From the NCBI RefSeq assembly GCF_007474605.1, contig NZ_VHKL01000001.1, forward strand, positions 372,001 through 436,000: a stretch of DNA of 64,000 nt, given 5' to 3'. Shown one piece after another: positions 9,177-17,508 of the stretch; within the stretch, counting starts at the first letter, position 1; every line of letters starts with the position of its first letter. The stretch comes from Rhodoligotrophos appendicifer. Lineage in GTDB: Bacteria > Pseudomonadota > Alphaproteobacteria > Rhizobiales > Im1. The notes beneath the pieces are model-generated. The model was not told the DNA's origin. It did no database searches and was given only the letters and a program-made list of their open reading frames with translations. Position numbers and translations under genes: made by a program.

Positions 9177-11255
9177 TCAGACCCGCCGTTCTCTCAGCGC
9201 GATCACGGCGCCGAGGACCACCACACCATAGAGGATCGCACGCGTTGCATAGGGCAGGTTGCTGCCCGCCAGTAAGGTTTGCAGAGCGGTCAACAACAAG
9301 ACACCACCGAGCATACCCAGATAATGACCGCGACCGCCGGTGATCAGGGCTCCTCCCACCACGACGACGGCAATCGAGGGCAGCAAGTACTCATCGCCCA
9401 TTCCGAGGCTTGCCTGCCCCGAGAAGCCGGTGAGCATAATGCCGACGATGGCTGCGCAGACCGCGGAAAGGACATAAACCCCAATCAAAGTCCTGCCCAC
9501 GGCGATGCCAGAGAGCTGAGCGACGCGCAGTCCGTTCCCGATGCCATAGACACGACGCCCGAACGGCGTTCGCGACAGCAGCGTAACCGCGAAGACGGCG
9601 AAGACGGCGACGAAAATGACCACCGGCGTCACCAGACCTCCAAGACGCGCCGTCATGAACCAGCGCAGCAGCGGCGATGAGAAGCCGGCCGGTGTCCCCC
9701 CGGAATAGAGCAGAGCGAGACCCTGCAAGATACCGTTCGTAGCAAGTGTCATGACGATGGGCGACAGTCCCAGAACCACGATCCCGATGCCGTTGACGAG
9801 ACCGATCATGACGGCGACGATTAAGACGATCGGCAGAGCGTAGACGAGGGCCTGATCCGAGCCCTGAACGAGGCCGGCAAGCAGGATCCCACAAAAGCCT
9901 ATGGTCCAGGGCACCGAAAGATCGAGCCCGCCCGTCAGGATCACGGTCCCCTGCCCCAAGGCGAGGATTGCCAGGAAGCTTGAGAGGACGATGAGCGAGT
10001 TCCAATACCCCCAGTGGAGGATGGTCCGCCCCAACCAGACCTCCGTCACGATGATGACGAGCATCAGGCAGACATAGGCGGGCAGCGCATAGCGGAGGGT
10101 CTCCGCATGCCGTGACCAGAAGCTCGCAGAAACCACCTCGCCTTTGCGGAAAGAAGCGCCCTTCAAGCTGAGCCGCTGGTCGCTCCCACCGATCTGTCGC
10201 GGCAAGGTTCCCGCCCGCCAGGCCGAGAATCGCAAGCTCGCGTTCCGGATCTGCCGCGCCAGGATCGAGTGACGACTGAGCGAAGCAGCAAGGACGGCCA
10301 GGATCAGGATCAACCCCTCGGCAATGGTGGAATAATAGGCCGAGACGTTCAGGACGAGCAGGATGTTGACGACGATCATCAGGATGTATGCGCCGAAGAT
10401 CGATCCAACCGGACCTCCGCGCCCGCCGCCGAGGCGCGTGCCACCGACGACGACGGCAGCAAACACCTGCAGCAGCAGGGCGTTGCCCACCAGAGGGTCG
10501 CCCGACCCGGTCTGCGCACTGATGAACACGCCCGCCAGACCGTAGAACCCGCCGGCGATCACATAGGTGAAGAAGCGCACCAGGTCGACGCGCACTCCCG
10601 CAGAGCGCGCAGCCTCAGGGTCGCTGCCGATGGCATAGATCGCAGTTCCAAACCGCGTGCTTTTGAGCCAGAGCCAAAACAGGATGACGACGCCGAGAAG
10701 CACCAAAGGCATCGGCAGCCAGTTGGGGATCGCGTCGCCCATGTAGAATGTGCCGAGGGAAGGCGAGACGAAGCCACCAGGCTTGTCGAGAACGAGCAGC
10801 GTGATCCCCTGCAGGATGAACATGGTCGACAGCGTGACCACGATCGGCTGCAGCCGGAGAAATGCGACGAAGAAGCCGTTGAATGCGCCAGTCGCCATAC
10901 CCACGGAGATGCCGACGAGAGTCCACAGCGCAACCGAAGCCTCCATGTCGGCCATGTCCATGCTCGAGGCGAGCACGGCGTTGACAAGCGATACGACGGC
11001 CCCGGCGGAAAGGTCGAACCCTCCGGTGAGGATCACGAGGGTCCCGCCAACCGCCGCGAGCGCCAGAGTCGTCCCGCCGCTTGCCAGGAAACTGACGTCG
11101 AAATAGGTCAGCGGCCCTGCATTGATCCCGTCGACCAGCAGAAACAGCACGATGAAGACGACGATGGCTGTGATCAGCCCGCGATGCCGCTGGAGCCACT
11201 GGCCCACGGGTAGCCTGCGATGAGCGGGGATGTCGGTGCTGGTCGTCACGCTCAT
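9177..11255 (-). CDS. Ribose-type ABC transporter permease, two fused RbsC domains
   Basis: 692-residue inner-membrane protein made of two complete RbsC-like permease domains in one chain. Domain 1 (about 30-330) has GGFDLSAGAVVSL, AIGSDPEAARSAGV and VVGGTRLGGGRGG. Domain 2 (about 380-690) has the matching GGLDLSVPWTIGF, GIGNGLRVAQLSGI and VVGGALITGGRGH. Canonical importers of this family use two separate or identical permease chains of about 320 residues, so this is a heterodimer built as a fusion. The ATG overlaps the stop of the ATPase gene by four bases, indicating coupled translation. It should import a pentose-like sugar, sugar acid or lactone. Confidence 0.93.
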   Translation of the reverse strand: MSVTTSTDIPAHRRLPVGQWLQRHRGLITAIVVFIVLFLLVDGINAGPLTYFDVSFLASGGTTLALAAVGGTLVILTGGFDLSAGAVVSLVNAVLASSMDMADMEASVALWTLVGISVGMATGAFNGFFVAFLRLQPIVVTLSTMFILQGITLLVLDKPGGFVSPSLGTFYMGDAIPNWLPMPLVLLGVVILFWLWLKSTRFGTAIYAIGSDPEAARSAGVRVDLVRFFTYVIAGGFYGLAGVFISAQTGSGDPLVGNALLLQVFAAVVVGGTRLGGGRGGPVGSIFGAYILMIVVNILLVLNVSAYYSTIAEGLILILAVLAASLSRHSILARQIRNASLRFSAWRAGTLPRQIGGSDQRLSLKGASFRKGEVVSASFWSRHAETLRYALPAYVCLMLVIIVTEVWLGRTILHWGYWNSLIVLSSFLAILALGQGTVILTGGLDLSVPWTIGFCGILLAGLVQGSDQALVYALPIVLIVAVMIGLVNGIGIVVLGLSPIVMTLATNGILQGLALLYSGGTPAGFSSPLLRWFMTARLGGLVTPVVIFVAVFAVFAVTLLSRTPFGRRVYGIGNGLRVAQLSGIAVGRTLIGVYVLSAVCAAIVGIMLTGFSGQASLGMGDEYLLPSIAVVVVGGALITGGRGHYLGMLGGVLLLTALQTLLAGSNLPYATRAILYGVVVLGAVIALRERRV

Positions 11256-12787
11256 GCCGCGAGACCGTCCAACGCGCTGCCGCCGAGGGCGGCCGTCATG
11301 ATCGCCTGTTCAGTCGCGGCTTCTGCGTCAAGTTCGGCCGCCACCCGGCCCCCATAGAGCACCATGACTCTGTCGCAGAGATGCACGAGCTCTGGGATTT
11401 CCGTGGAATGGAACAGCACCGATCCTCCCGCCTCGGCGAAGTTCCGCATGAGCATATAAAGCTCGTGCTTCGTTCCGACGTCGATGCCTCTGGTGGGATC
11501 GAACAACAGCAGGATGCGGGATTCCGCCAGAAGCCATTTGGCGATCGCGATCTTCTGCTGGTTCCCTCCCGAGAATGACTTCACCGACGTCCAGAGAGCC
11601 CGCTTATTGACCTCCACCCGGTCGAACACCTCTTCCACGGCAGAAGTTTCCTCCCGATCGCGGATCAGCCCCATGCGGCTGAAGCGGCCGATGACCGGTA
11701 GCGAGACATTGTGCTTGCCACTCAGCTTGAGGAAAAGAGCCTCGGTCTTGCGGTCCTCCGGAACGAGCCCGATCCCGATATTGGAGCGCATCGCATCGGC
11801 GGGCGATGCGATGGTGACTGGCCGCCCATCGACCTTGATCTGCCCTCGATGGAGGTCGGCCATGCCGAAGCAGGCGAGGAAAAGATCCAGCTGCCCCATG
11901 CCCTGCAGCCCGGCAACACCCAGAATTTCGCCGCGGCGAAGGCTGAAGTCCACATCCCGCAACTTTTCGCCGACGGAGAGTTGCTGTGCGCTGAGCACCT
12001 CGGGGGCAGGGTCTGGCCTCTTTGGCGGCCGCTTTGGAAAAGCCTGGGACAGCGATCGTCCAACGATCATCTCGATGACCTGGGCTTCGCTCAGAGCGCC
12101 GACATCATCGGTTGTGATGTGTTTGCCATTGCGCAGGATCGTGAGCCGATCACAAAAGGCACGCACCTCTCTCATCCTGTGAGAGATGAAGACGATGGTG
12201 ACGCCCTTTCCCTTCAACGTCGCGATGATCTCACCGAGCCAGTCGACATCCCGACCAGCGAGCGTTGAAGTTGGCTCGTCCAGGAGCAGAATCTTGGGTT
12301 GGCGCGATACAGCGCGAGCGATTTCGATCTTCTGTTGGATCGCCAGATCGAGTTCGCCGACCTCCGCCCAGAGATCGACGTCGATGCCGAGTTCGGTAAA
12401 GTGAGCTTCGACCCGCTCGCGTGCGGTCCGCCGCCTGATCATGCCGGTGACCCCTTGCGGCGCGTAAGGCAGCAGCATGTTATCGAGCACGGTAAGGTCC
12501 GGCACCAGGGTCATCTCCTGGAAGGCGGTTTGGATCCCGCGGGCATGCGCGATGCGTGGTGAGCGAAGACGCACCCGCTCCCCGGCGACCTCCAGGTGCC
12601 CCTCGTCCGGCTCGATCAAACCGGACATCATCTTGACGAGAGTGGACTTGCCCGCGCCATTCTCGCCCAGCAGGGCGTGCGCTGTACCGGGCTTGATGTC
12701 GAAGCTCACATCGTCGACGGCAACCGTTGCCCCGAAAACTTTGCGAACGCCGACGACGGATATGGCCGTTGCAGTTGGCGCGGACAT
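11252..12787 (-). CDS. Sugar ABC transporter ATP-binding protein (RbsA/XylG type)
   Basis: 511-residue protein with two ABC domains, as usual for ribose-type importers. The first has Walker A GENGAGKST and Walker B ILLLDEPTSTLA with the weak LDLAIQQKIEIARA signature. The second has SFSGGNQQKIAIAKWL and ILLLFDPTRGIDVG and lacks a canonical Walker A, as is normal for RbsA. I chose the ATG at 12787, where similarity starts; the frame is open 15 codons further upstream. It lies 70 bp after the binding protein gene and overlaps the permease gene by four bases. Confidence 0.93.
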   Translation of the reverse strand: MSAPTATAISVVGVRKVFGATVAVDDVSFDIKPGTAHALLGENGAGKSTLVKMMSGLIEPDEGHLEVAGERVRLRSPRIAHARGIQTAFQEMTLVPDLTVLDNMLLPYAPQGVTGMIRRRTARERVEAHFTELGIDVDLWAEVGELDLAIQQKIEIARAVSRQPKILLLDEPTSTLAGRDVDWLGEIIATLKGKGVTIVFISHRMREVRAFCDRLTILRNGKHITTDDVGALSEAQVIEMIVGRSLSQAFPKRPPKRPDPAPEVLSAQQLSVGEKLRDVDFSLRRGEILGVAGLQGMGQLDLFLACFGMADLHRGQIKVDGRPVTIASPADAMRSNIGIGLVPEDRKTEALFLKLSGKHNVSLPVIGRFSRMGLIRDREETSAVEEVFDRVEVNKRALWTSVKSFSGGNQQKIAIAKWLLAESRILLLFDPTRGIDVGTKHELYMLMRNFAEAGGSVLFHSTEIPELVHLCDRVMVLYGGRVAAELDAEAATEQAIMTAALGGSALDGLAA

Positions 12788-12857
12788 GCACAAGTCCTGA
12801 TAGGGGAGCGGAAACGGGGGCCCAGCCGACAAGCGGCCGTGCCCCAGGCGGGGAGGT

Positions 12858-13988
12858 TCAGTTCTCGGGTTGGCCGACCAACGCGGCGTTCAGGCCGACT
12901 TCCGGAGTTTCCTCGGAAAAGATGGACGCGAACCAGCCAGGATTGGGGACGATGGAAGGCTGGAATGCATTGCATCCGGCCTTCATTTCCGCCCAGGTTC
13001 CTTCGTCGCACAGCTTGATTGTCTCGTTGGTGACCAGCGGAAGCGGCAGCACGATGTTCTGGTCGACCTGCTTGCCCTCGAGGACCTGCACCGCGAGCTT
13101 GAGGGCGAGAGCACCGGAGTAAGGCGGTGAAGCGTAGGAAATGCGGGGAGCGTTCATGGGCGCGTAAGGAGATGCGGCACCCTCGACCTTGGTGTCGGCA
13201 GGCAGCATCTGAACGCGTCCGCCATTCGATCCTTCACCTGCGCACGGCAACAGCTGCTCAGGTGTCTTACCCGCCTCGAGCTGCATGGCGTTGGCCGTGT
13301 AGCATCCGACCTGCATCCAGAGTCCGTTGATCGAATCCCATCCTTGGGTTGCCAGGATCTTTGAGAGTTCGGTCCGCGCAACCGCCTGGCTCCACATGCC
13401 CACCGCTTCGGCGACGATCTTGATGTCGGGATGCTTGGCGAACACTTCCTTCGCCGCCTTGGTCCGCAGGGTGTCGACAGAGGTGCCGGGCACCCCTGTG
13501 ATCGCCACGATATTGCCCTTTCCGCCAAGCTTCTCGACAAGCCATTCTGCTGTCTTGCGGCCAGCTTCTTCCTGGTCAATCGAGATGTTGTAGGCGCAAG
13601 GCTCGGTAATCTGCGCGTCATAGGCGAAGATCTTCACACCCTTCGCGCAGGCGCTTTTGACCACTTGGTTGAGAGCCGTCGGCGAGATCGGGTAGACGAC
13701 GATCGCCTTCGCTCCGGCCTGAACCATGGCATTGATCTGTTGGATCTGCCGCTGGGCATTCGGACCTGCGACCTGCACCTGGAGATCGACCTTGTCAGCC
13801 ATGTCCTTCGACGCGGCCATGGCCTTGACCATATTGGCAGCCTCGGCCTGCCAGTCATTGCCGATATAGCTCATGCTGAGAAAAATCTTGTGCTTCTCGG
13901 CAGCTTCGGCGCTGGAGCCTTGCCAGACCAAGCCAAGCGCAACGGCGCCAAAGGCCGTGGCGCGGAGAACCTTGCGTATCAATCCCAT
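12858..13988 (-). CDS. Sugar ABC transporter substrate-binding protein (RbsB type)
   Basis: 376-residue periplasmic binding protein of the peripla_BP_4/ribose class. It has a Sec signal peptide with cleavage near SAEAA, then HKIFLSMSYIGNDWQAEAANM. The hinge and ligand regions are AIVVYPISPTALNQVV and NIVAITGVPGTSVDTLRTKA. The ATG at 13988 has GGGAGGTT upstream. It is the first gene of the nine-gene operon and faces the GntR regulator, with palindromic operator candidates between them. Ligand inferred: a sugar, sugar acid or lactone. Confidence 0.92.
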   Translation of the reverse strand: MGLIRKVLRATAFGAVALGLVWQGSSAEAAEKHKIFLSMSYIGNDWQAEAANMVKAMAASKDMADKVDLQVQVAGPNAQRQIQQINAMVQAGAKAIVVYPISPTALNQVVKSACAKGVKIFAYDAQITEPCAYNISIDQEEAGRKTAEWLVEKLGGKGNIVAITGVPGTSVDTLRTKAAKEVFAKHPDIKIVAEAVGMWSQAVARTELSKILATQGWDSINGLWMQVGCYTANAMQLEAGKTPEQLLPCAGEGSNGGRVQMLPADTKVEGAASPYAPMNAPRISYASPPYSGALALKLAVQVLEGKQVDQNIVLPLPLVTNETIKLCDEGTWAEMKAGCNAFQPSIVPNPGWFASIFSEETPEVGLNAALVGQPEN

Positions 13989-14000
13989 GGAGAACCTCCC

Positions 14001-14035
14001 AAAGATCCATCTTTGTTTTTCGTGATCATAGATCA
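14001..14035. promoter_or_regulatory. Candidate GntR operator(s) between sugar operon and regulator
   Basis: The 124-bp divergent gap holds two perfect inverted repeats: AAAGAT-CC-ATCTTT at 14001-14014 and TGATC-ATA-GATCA at 14023-14035. Further GATC-rich half-sites follow to about 14050. Short palindromes of this size are usual binding sites for FCD-type GntR repressors, so the adjacent regulator at 14113 probably binds here. This is inferred from position and symmetry only. Confidence 0.6.
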
Positions 14036-14112
14036 CAGATCAAAGATCGTGCAAGGGGGTGAGACCGCGGTTATAAGATTGACGGGATTACGCAGAGCTT
14101 GGGCCGACTTGA

Positions 14113-14799
14113 ATGATGACTGATGAAACGGCGGCAAGGGCAGACTTTCAAATCGTGCCGCTGGCACGGGATACGCTTCAGGAGCGGGTCTATCGGCAGA
14201 TGTCCGATCTCATCCTGGATGGCGAGATTGCTCCCGGCCAGCTGGTAACGATTCAATCTCTTGCCGACTCGTTCCACGTCAGCACGACCCCGGTGCGGGA
14301 GGCGTTGAAGCGCCTTGCTGCGGCTGGCGCGCTGACGTTGGTGACCGGCCGTGCCATGGGTATTCCGCGCCTCAGCGTGGAGCGCCTGGATGACTTGCGG
14401 AAAGTCCGGCTGGAAGTCGAGGGCCTGGCCGCAGAATGGGCTGCTCGGTCAATCTGCGGCGCGAGTCTGGCGCAACTCGAAAAGGAGGAAGCGAGGCTCG
14501 AAAGTTCAGTGGCGCGCAACGAGGTGCAGACCTATTTGCGAGCCAACCGCGCATTCCATTTCGCAATCTACAAGGCGGCGGGATCTCCGACCTTGTTGAG
14601 CATGATCGAAACGCTGTGGCTACAGATCAGCCCCTATTTCAATCTGCTTCATGGGTCAGGCAACTATGTATCCGCCAATGCTCAACATCGAGCGATCCTG
14701 AACGCTCTGAAGGCTGGCGACGGCAAAGCGGCACGAGCAGCACTTGGCGCCGACATTGATGGGGCCTACGCCGTCCTCTCCGAACTTGTGCGCCGCTAA
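14113..14799 (+). CDS. GntR family transcriptional regulator (FCD domain)
   Basis: 228-residue regulator. Residues about 15-80 form the winged helix-turn-helix (LQERVYRQMSDLILDGEI, then STTPVREALKRLAAAGAL). The C-terminal all-helical FCD ligand domain includes RANRAFHFAIYKAAGSP and AQHRAILNALKAGD. It probably represses the divergent sugar-acid operon and responds to a pathway intermediate. Two consecutive ATG codons at 14113 and 14116 could start it. Its TAA overlaps the stop codon of the convergent CopCD gene. Confidence 0.9.
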   Translation: MMTDETAARADFQIVPLARDTLQERVYRQMSDLILDGEIAPGQLVTIQSLADSFHVSTTPVREALKRLAAAGALTLVTGRAMGIPRLSVERLDDLRKVRLEVEGLAAEWAARSICGASLAQLEKEEARLESSVARNEVQTYLRANRAFHFAIYKAAGSPTLLSMIETLWLQISPYFNLLHGSGNYVSANAQHRAILNALKAGDGKAARAALGADIDGAYAVLSELVRR

Positions 14800-16436
14800 G
14801 GACTGACCATTATACTGCCCTCCAGAGCCACCAGGTCGAAATCCGAAACCAGAATCTCGACTTGGATTTTCCAGAGCCCGGGGACCGGTATTCGGAGAGC
14901 GTCGATCCGCCAGACGCCGTCTCCCTCTGCGACCGCTTGTTGTCGCATCTTCTCGATGCCGATGGACGGATTGGCGAGGACGAGCGCGACCTCCTTGGCC
15001 TCCAGGGGCAAGTGCACATGGGTCATGACGCTGATCGTAGCCTGCACCACACCGGCCTGCCCCGGCGTGAGCACGACCACCGCCATTGCTGTATCGCCGT
15101 AAAGCTCCGCGGATGCGGCGCGGGCAGACGGCACGGGATGGGCGACTTCGACGGGCTGACTGCGCGGTGGAGCGGTGAAACGCCAGCCGGCGACGAGGCC
15201 GAGCACGATCAGGAAGAGGACAGTCTCAAGTGCGATTGTCTTGACCAGCAGCCGGCGTGCATCGTCGTCACCGATGTGAGTGCGATGGGTAAGGCGCCAA
15301 CGATTGAACCCGGCGATGGCAAAGATCGCCAGGAGGAGAGCGAGCTTGGCCAAGAGCAGCTGGCCATAGGCGGTTTCGACAATGTCCCCGAGCCGCGGGA
15401 CCTGTATCACGATGAGGGTGACGCCGGAGCACACCAGCACGAGCAGCACATAGGGGATGGCGCGCGAGAACTTTCTCAGCGCCTCTAGCGGGTGCCCTGC
15501 CGGCGCTTTGAGGAGAAGCAGCAGCGGGAGCAATGCACCGAGCCAGAACGCAACCGTCACGCCGTGGAGAAAGACGACCAACCGCATCCAAGGCTGCGGT
15601 TGCGCGGCACTCGCGTGGCCACTGGCTGCCAATGCAAGGCCAAGCCCGGTCAGTGCAGCCACCGCCAAAAGCTTTTGCAGGCTGCCCTTTGCCGCCAGCC
15701 CGATACCCGCGATGCAGAAAGCCGCCGCGGCGATGACCGCTGTGAGCCCATAGCTGCTCGCAAGCCCTGCCTCCCACACCGTCGGCGTAAACAAGCGGGA
15801 CACAGGCTCAGCAAGAGAATCCAGTCCCTGTAAGCAGACGGATATGGGGACGGCAAAAACTCCAGCCGCCAGGAGACAGGCGATCGTCTTCGTCCCCGCT
15901 CTGCGGGTCTGAGCAAACCAGGCTCCAAAAAAAGCACCGCCAATCCCGAAGAACAAAGCGCAGTAGAGGACAAGCTTTGTGCTCCATATCATCATCCCTA
16001 ATGCAACAGGCGGCGCCGTCATCACGCCGGCGCCAGATCCCGCACTTGGTGATCCGATGGAAAAGACCACCGAGCCGCCCACGGGATGCCCGTCTATTGA
16101 CGTCACCCGCCAGCTCAGCACATGCGTACCGGAGGAAAGATCAGAGGGCATCCGAGCCCGAAGCAGGTTTCCACTGGCTTGAACATCATCAAGGGTGACG
16201 CTGGCACCACGTGAATCGATCAGCTTCAGGACGAGCGGTGAGACTGGCTCACTGAAGCTTAAGGTGAAAAACTCCGGAGCCTGTTCCAGGACGGCGCCGG
16301 CCTCCGGATCGGACGTTCTGAGAGCCGCATGAGCCCATCCCTGCACAACCGTCGCAAGCATGACGACGGCAACGCAGAGAACGAGGGAAAGCCTCTCCAA
16401 CACGGTGCCGCGGATTGTGCTTCCCCCCGCCTTCAT
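14796..16436 (-). CDS. CopC/CopD fusion copper resistance/uptake protein (YcnJ-like)
   Basis: 546-residue fusion. After a signal peptide the CopC domain begins AHAALRTSDPEAGAVLE, where the His at the mature N-terminus is the usual Cu(II) ligand, and includes SIDGHPVGGSVVFS. Residues about 150-420 carry about eight helices of the CopD membrane domain. The last 110 residues form a periplasmic domain (VMTHVHLPLEAKEVALVL). The ATG at 16436 shares one base with the upstream TGA, and a GTG three bases earlier is the alternative. It forms a copper-handling operon with the YcnI-like and DUF2946-like genes. Confidence 0.9.
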   Translation of the reverse strand: MKAGGSTIRGTVLERLSLVLCVAVVMLATVVQGWAHAALRTSDPEAGAVLEQAPEFFTLSFSEPVSPLVLKLIDSRGASVTLDDVQASGNLLRARMPSDLSSGTHVLSWRVTSIDGHPVGGSVVFSIGSPSAGSGAGVMTAPPVALGMMIWSTKLVLYCALFFGIGGAFFGAWFAQTRRAGTKTIACLLAAGVFAVPISVCLQGLDSLAEPVSRLFTPTVWEAGLASSYGLTAVIAAAAFCIAGIGLAAKGSLQKLLAVAALTGLGLALAASGHASAAQPQPWMRLVVFLHGVTVAFWLGALLPLLLLLKAPAGHPLEALRKFSRAIPYVLLVLVCSGVTLIVIQVPRLGDIVETAYGQLLLAKLALLLAIFAIAGFNRWRLTHRTHIGDDDARRLLVKTIALETVLFLIVLGLVAGWRFTAPPRSQPVEVAHPVPSARAASAELYGDTAMAVVVLTPGQAGVVQATISVMTHVHLPLEAKEVALVLANPSIGIEKMRQQAVAEGDGVWRIDALRIPVPGLWKIQVEILVSDFDLVALEGSIMVSP

Positions 16437-16987
16437 CACTTGGCCGGCGTAAGCTTCACGCCGGGAGCAGGATGCTCCAGATCATGGGGGTCCTTGCCGG
16501 CCGCGGGGATCTCGATCCACCGTTCCGCCCCATTCTCGCACTCCTGGACGGACGGGAAATAGAGGGTCGTCCCAGCAGGGAGGCCATCGCTGATCCTTCC
16601 CCGCAGAACGAACTCATCGTAATGCGAATCTACAAGATTTCCGGTCCAGATGACCTCCGTCACCCCCTCGGCGAGCGGCGTGCCATAATAGTCATAAGTC
16701 TTCTGGTATTTCCCTTTCACGGTTTCGAGCGTCCACCCCGCTTTGGGCATGGGCTTCACCGCGATGAAGCCCTCCGGAATTTTCACGCGCAGTTTGAGTG
16801 TAGGGGATCCATCGCATCCGTGTGGAACCTGGATGATGGCCTTGTAGGTGGAGTTGAGCGGAGCTTCCTGCACGGCGAGGGAAACGTGAGCTTCTGCTGT
16901 GGATGCAACCCAGACGAACGCAACGCAGGCAGAAGCGAGATAAGCGCTAACACGGCGCCAAAAGGGCGCCCGAAAATGACCAGACAT
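16436..16987 (-). CDS. YcnI-like copper-binding protein (DUF1775)
   Basis: 183-residue exported protein. A signal peptide ends near STAEAHVSL, leaving His close to the mature N-terminus as in other YcnI proteins, where it takes part in copper binding. Family marks are PHGCDGSPTLKLRVKIPEG, GWTLETVKGKY and LPAGTTLYFPSVQEC. There is no long C-terminal membrane anchor, unlike the Gram-positive members. It is directly upstream of and translationally coupled to the CopC-CopD gene, the usual YcnI-YcnJ arrangement. Confidence 0.88.
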   Translation of the reverse strand: MSGHFRAPFWRRVSAYLASACVAFVWVASTAEAHVSLAVQEAPLNSTYKAIIQVPHGCDGSPTLKLRVKIPEGFIAVKPMPKAGWTLETVKGKYQKTYDYYGTPLAEGVTEVIWTGNLVDSHYDEFVLRGRISDGLPAGTTLYFPSVQECENGAERWIEIPAAGKDPHDLEHPAPGVKLTPAK

Positions 16988-17031
16988 GAATAGTCTCCGA
17001 AACGAACCAGGAGCGGGTGAACCCGCGGCGA

Positions 17032-17442
17032 TCAGGTAGTTCTCTCGGATCTCGGTGGTGCTCGGCTCTGGTGTCGCTCATAGAGAGAGCTATGTTTTCG
17101 GGCGCTGGCGACGGCCCGCGGAGCTGGCAGGACCGTTGAACGGCGGTAAAGCTCTACGCCCGCAGACTCCGGAACGTCGGCGGCTGCAAACATACCGCAA
17201 CTGGCCGAACAGCAGTCCGGGACGGCGTGATGCTTTGCGCCGGACGACGTTCTATCCGAAAGGCTGGCGATACCGCCGGGGGTGCAGAGACTGTGATGAT
17301 CTTCCTGCTGGTCCCCTGCCAGGAGAGCTGATGCGTATCCGGAAAAGACGAGCTGGATCACGAGCATGTAGCCCGCGAGAAGCGCGAGCCACGAACTCCG
17401 CGATGTCCGCTCCCTGATCACAAGATGCGATCCCCCATCCAA
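17032..17442 (-). CDS. DUF2946-like exported Cys/His-rich protein
   Basis: Small protein of up to 136 residues with one hydrophobic N-terminal segment (SWLALLAGYMLVIQLVFSG). Downstream there are His and Cys clusters, HHSLCTPGG and HHAVPDCCSASCGM, which look like metal ligands. This layout and its place upstream of YcnI and CopCD fit the DUF2946 family that travels with copper genes. The start is uncertain: the listed one is a TTG, and the next in-frame ATG falls inside the hydrophobic segment. The C-terminal 40 residues are Arg/Ser-rich and show nothing. Confidence 0.55.
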   Translation of the reverse strand: MDGGSHLVIRERTSRSSWLALLAGYMLVIQLVFSGYASALLAGDQQEDHHSLCTPGGIASLSDRTSSGAKHHAVPDCCSASCGMFAAADVPESAGVELYRRSTVLPAPRAVASARKHSSLYERHQSRAPPRSERTT

Positions 17443-17508
17443 AGATTGCCTAGCACGACCCGAGGAAATCCGTGGCGTCAGAATCGCCCATGCGGCGAGG
17501 TGGCGCTC

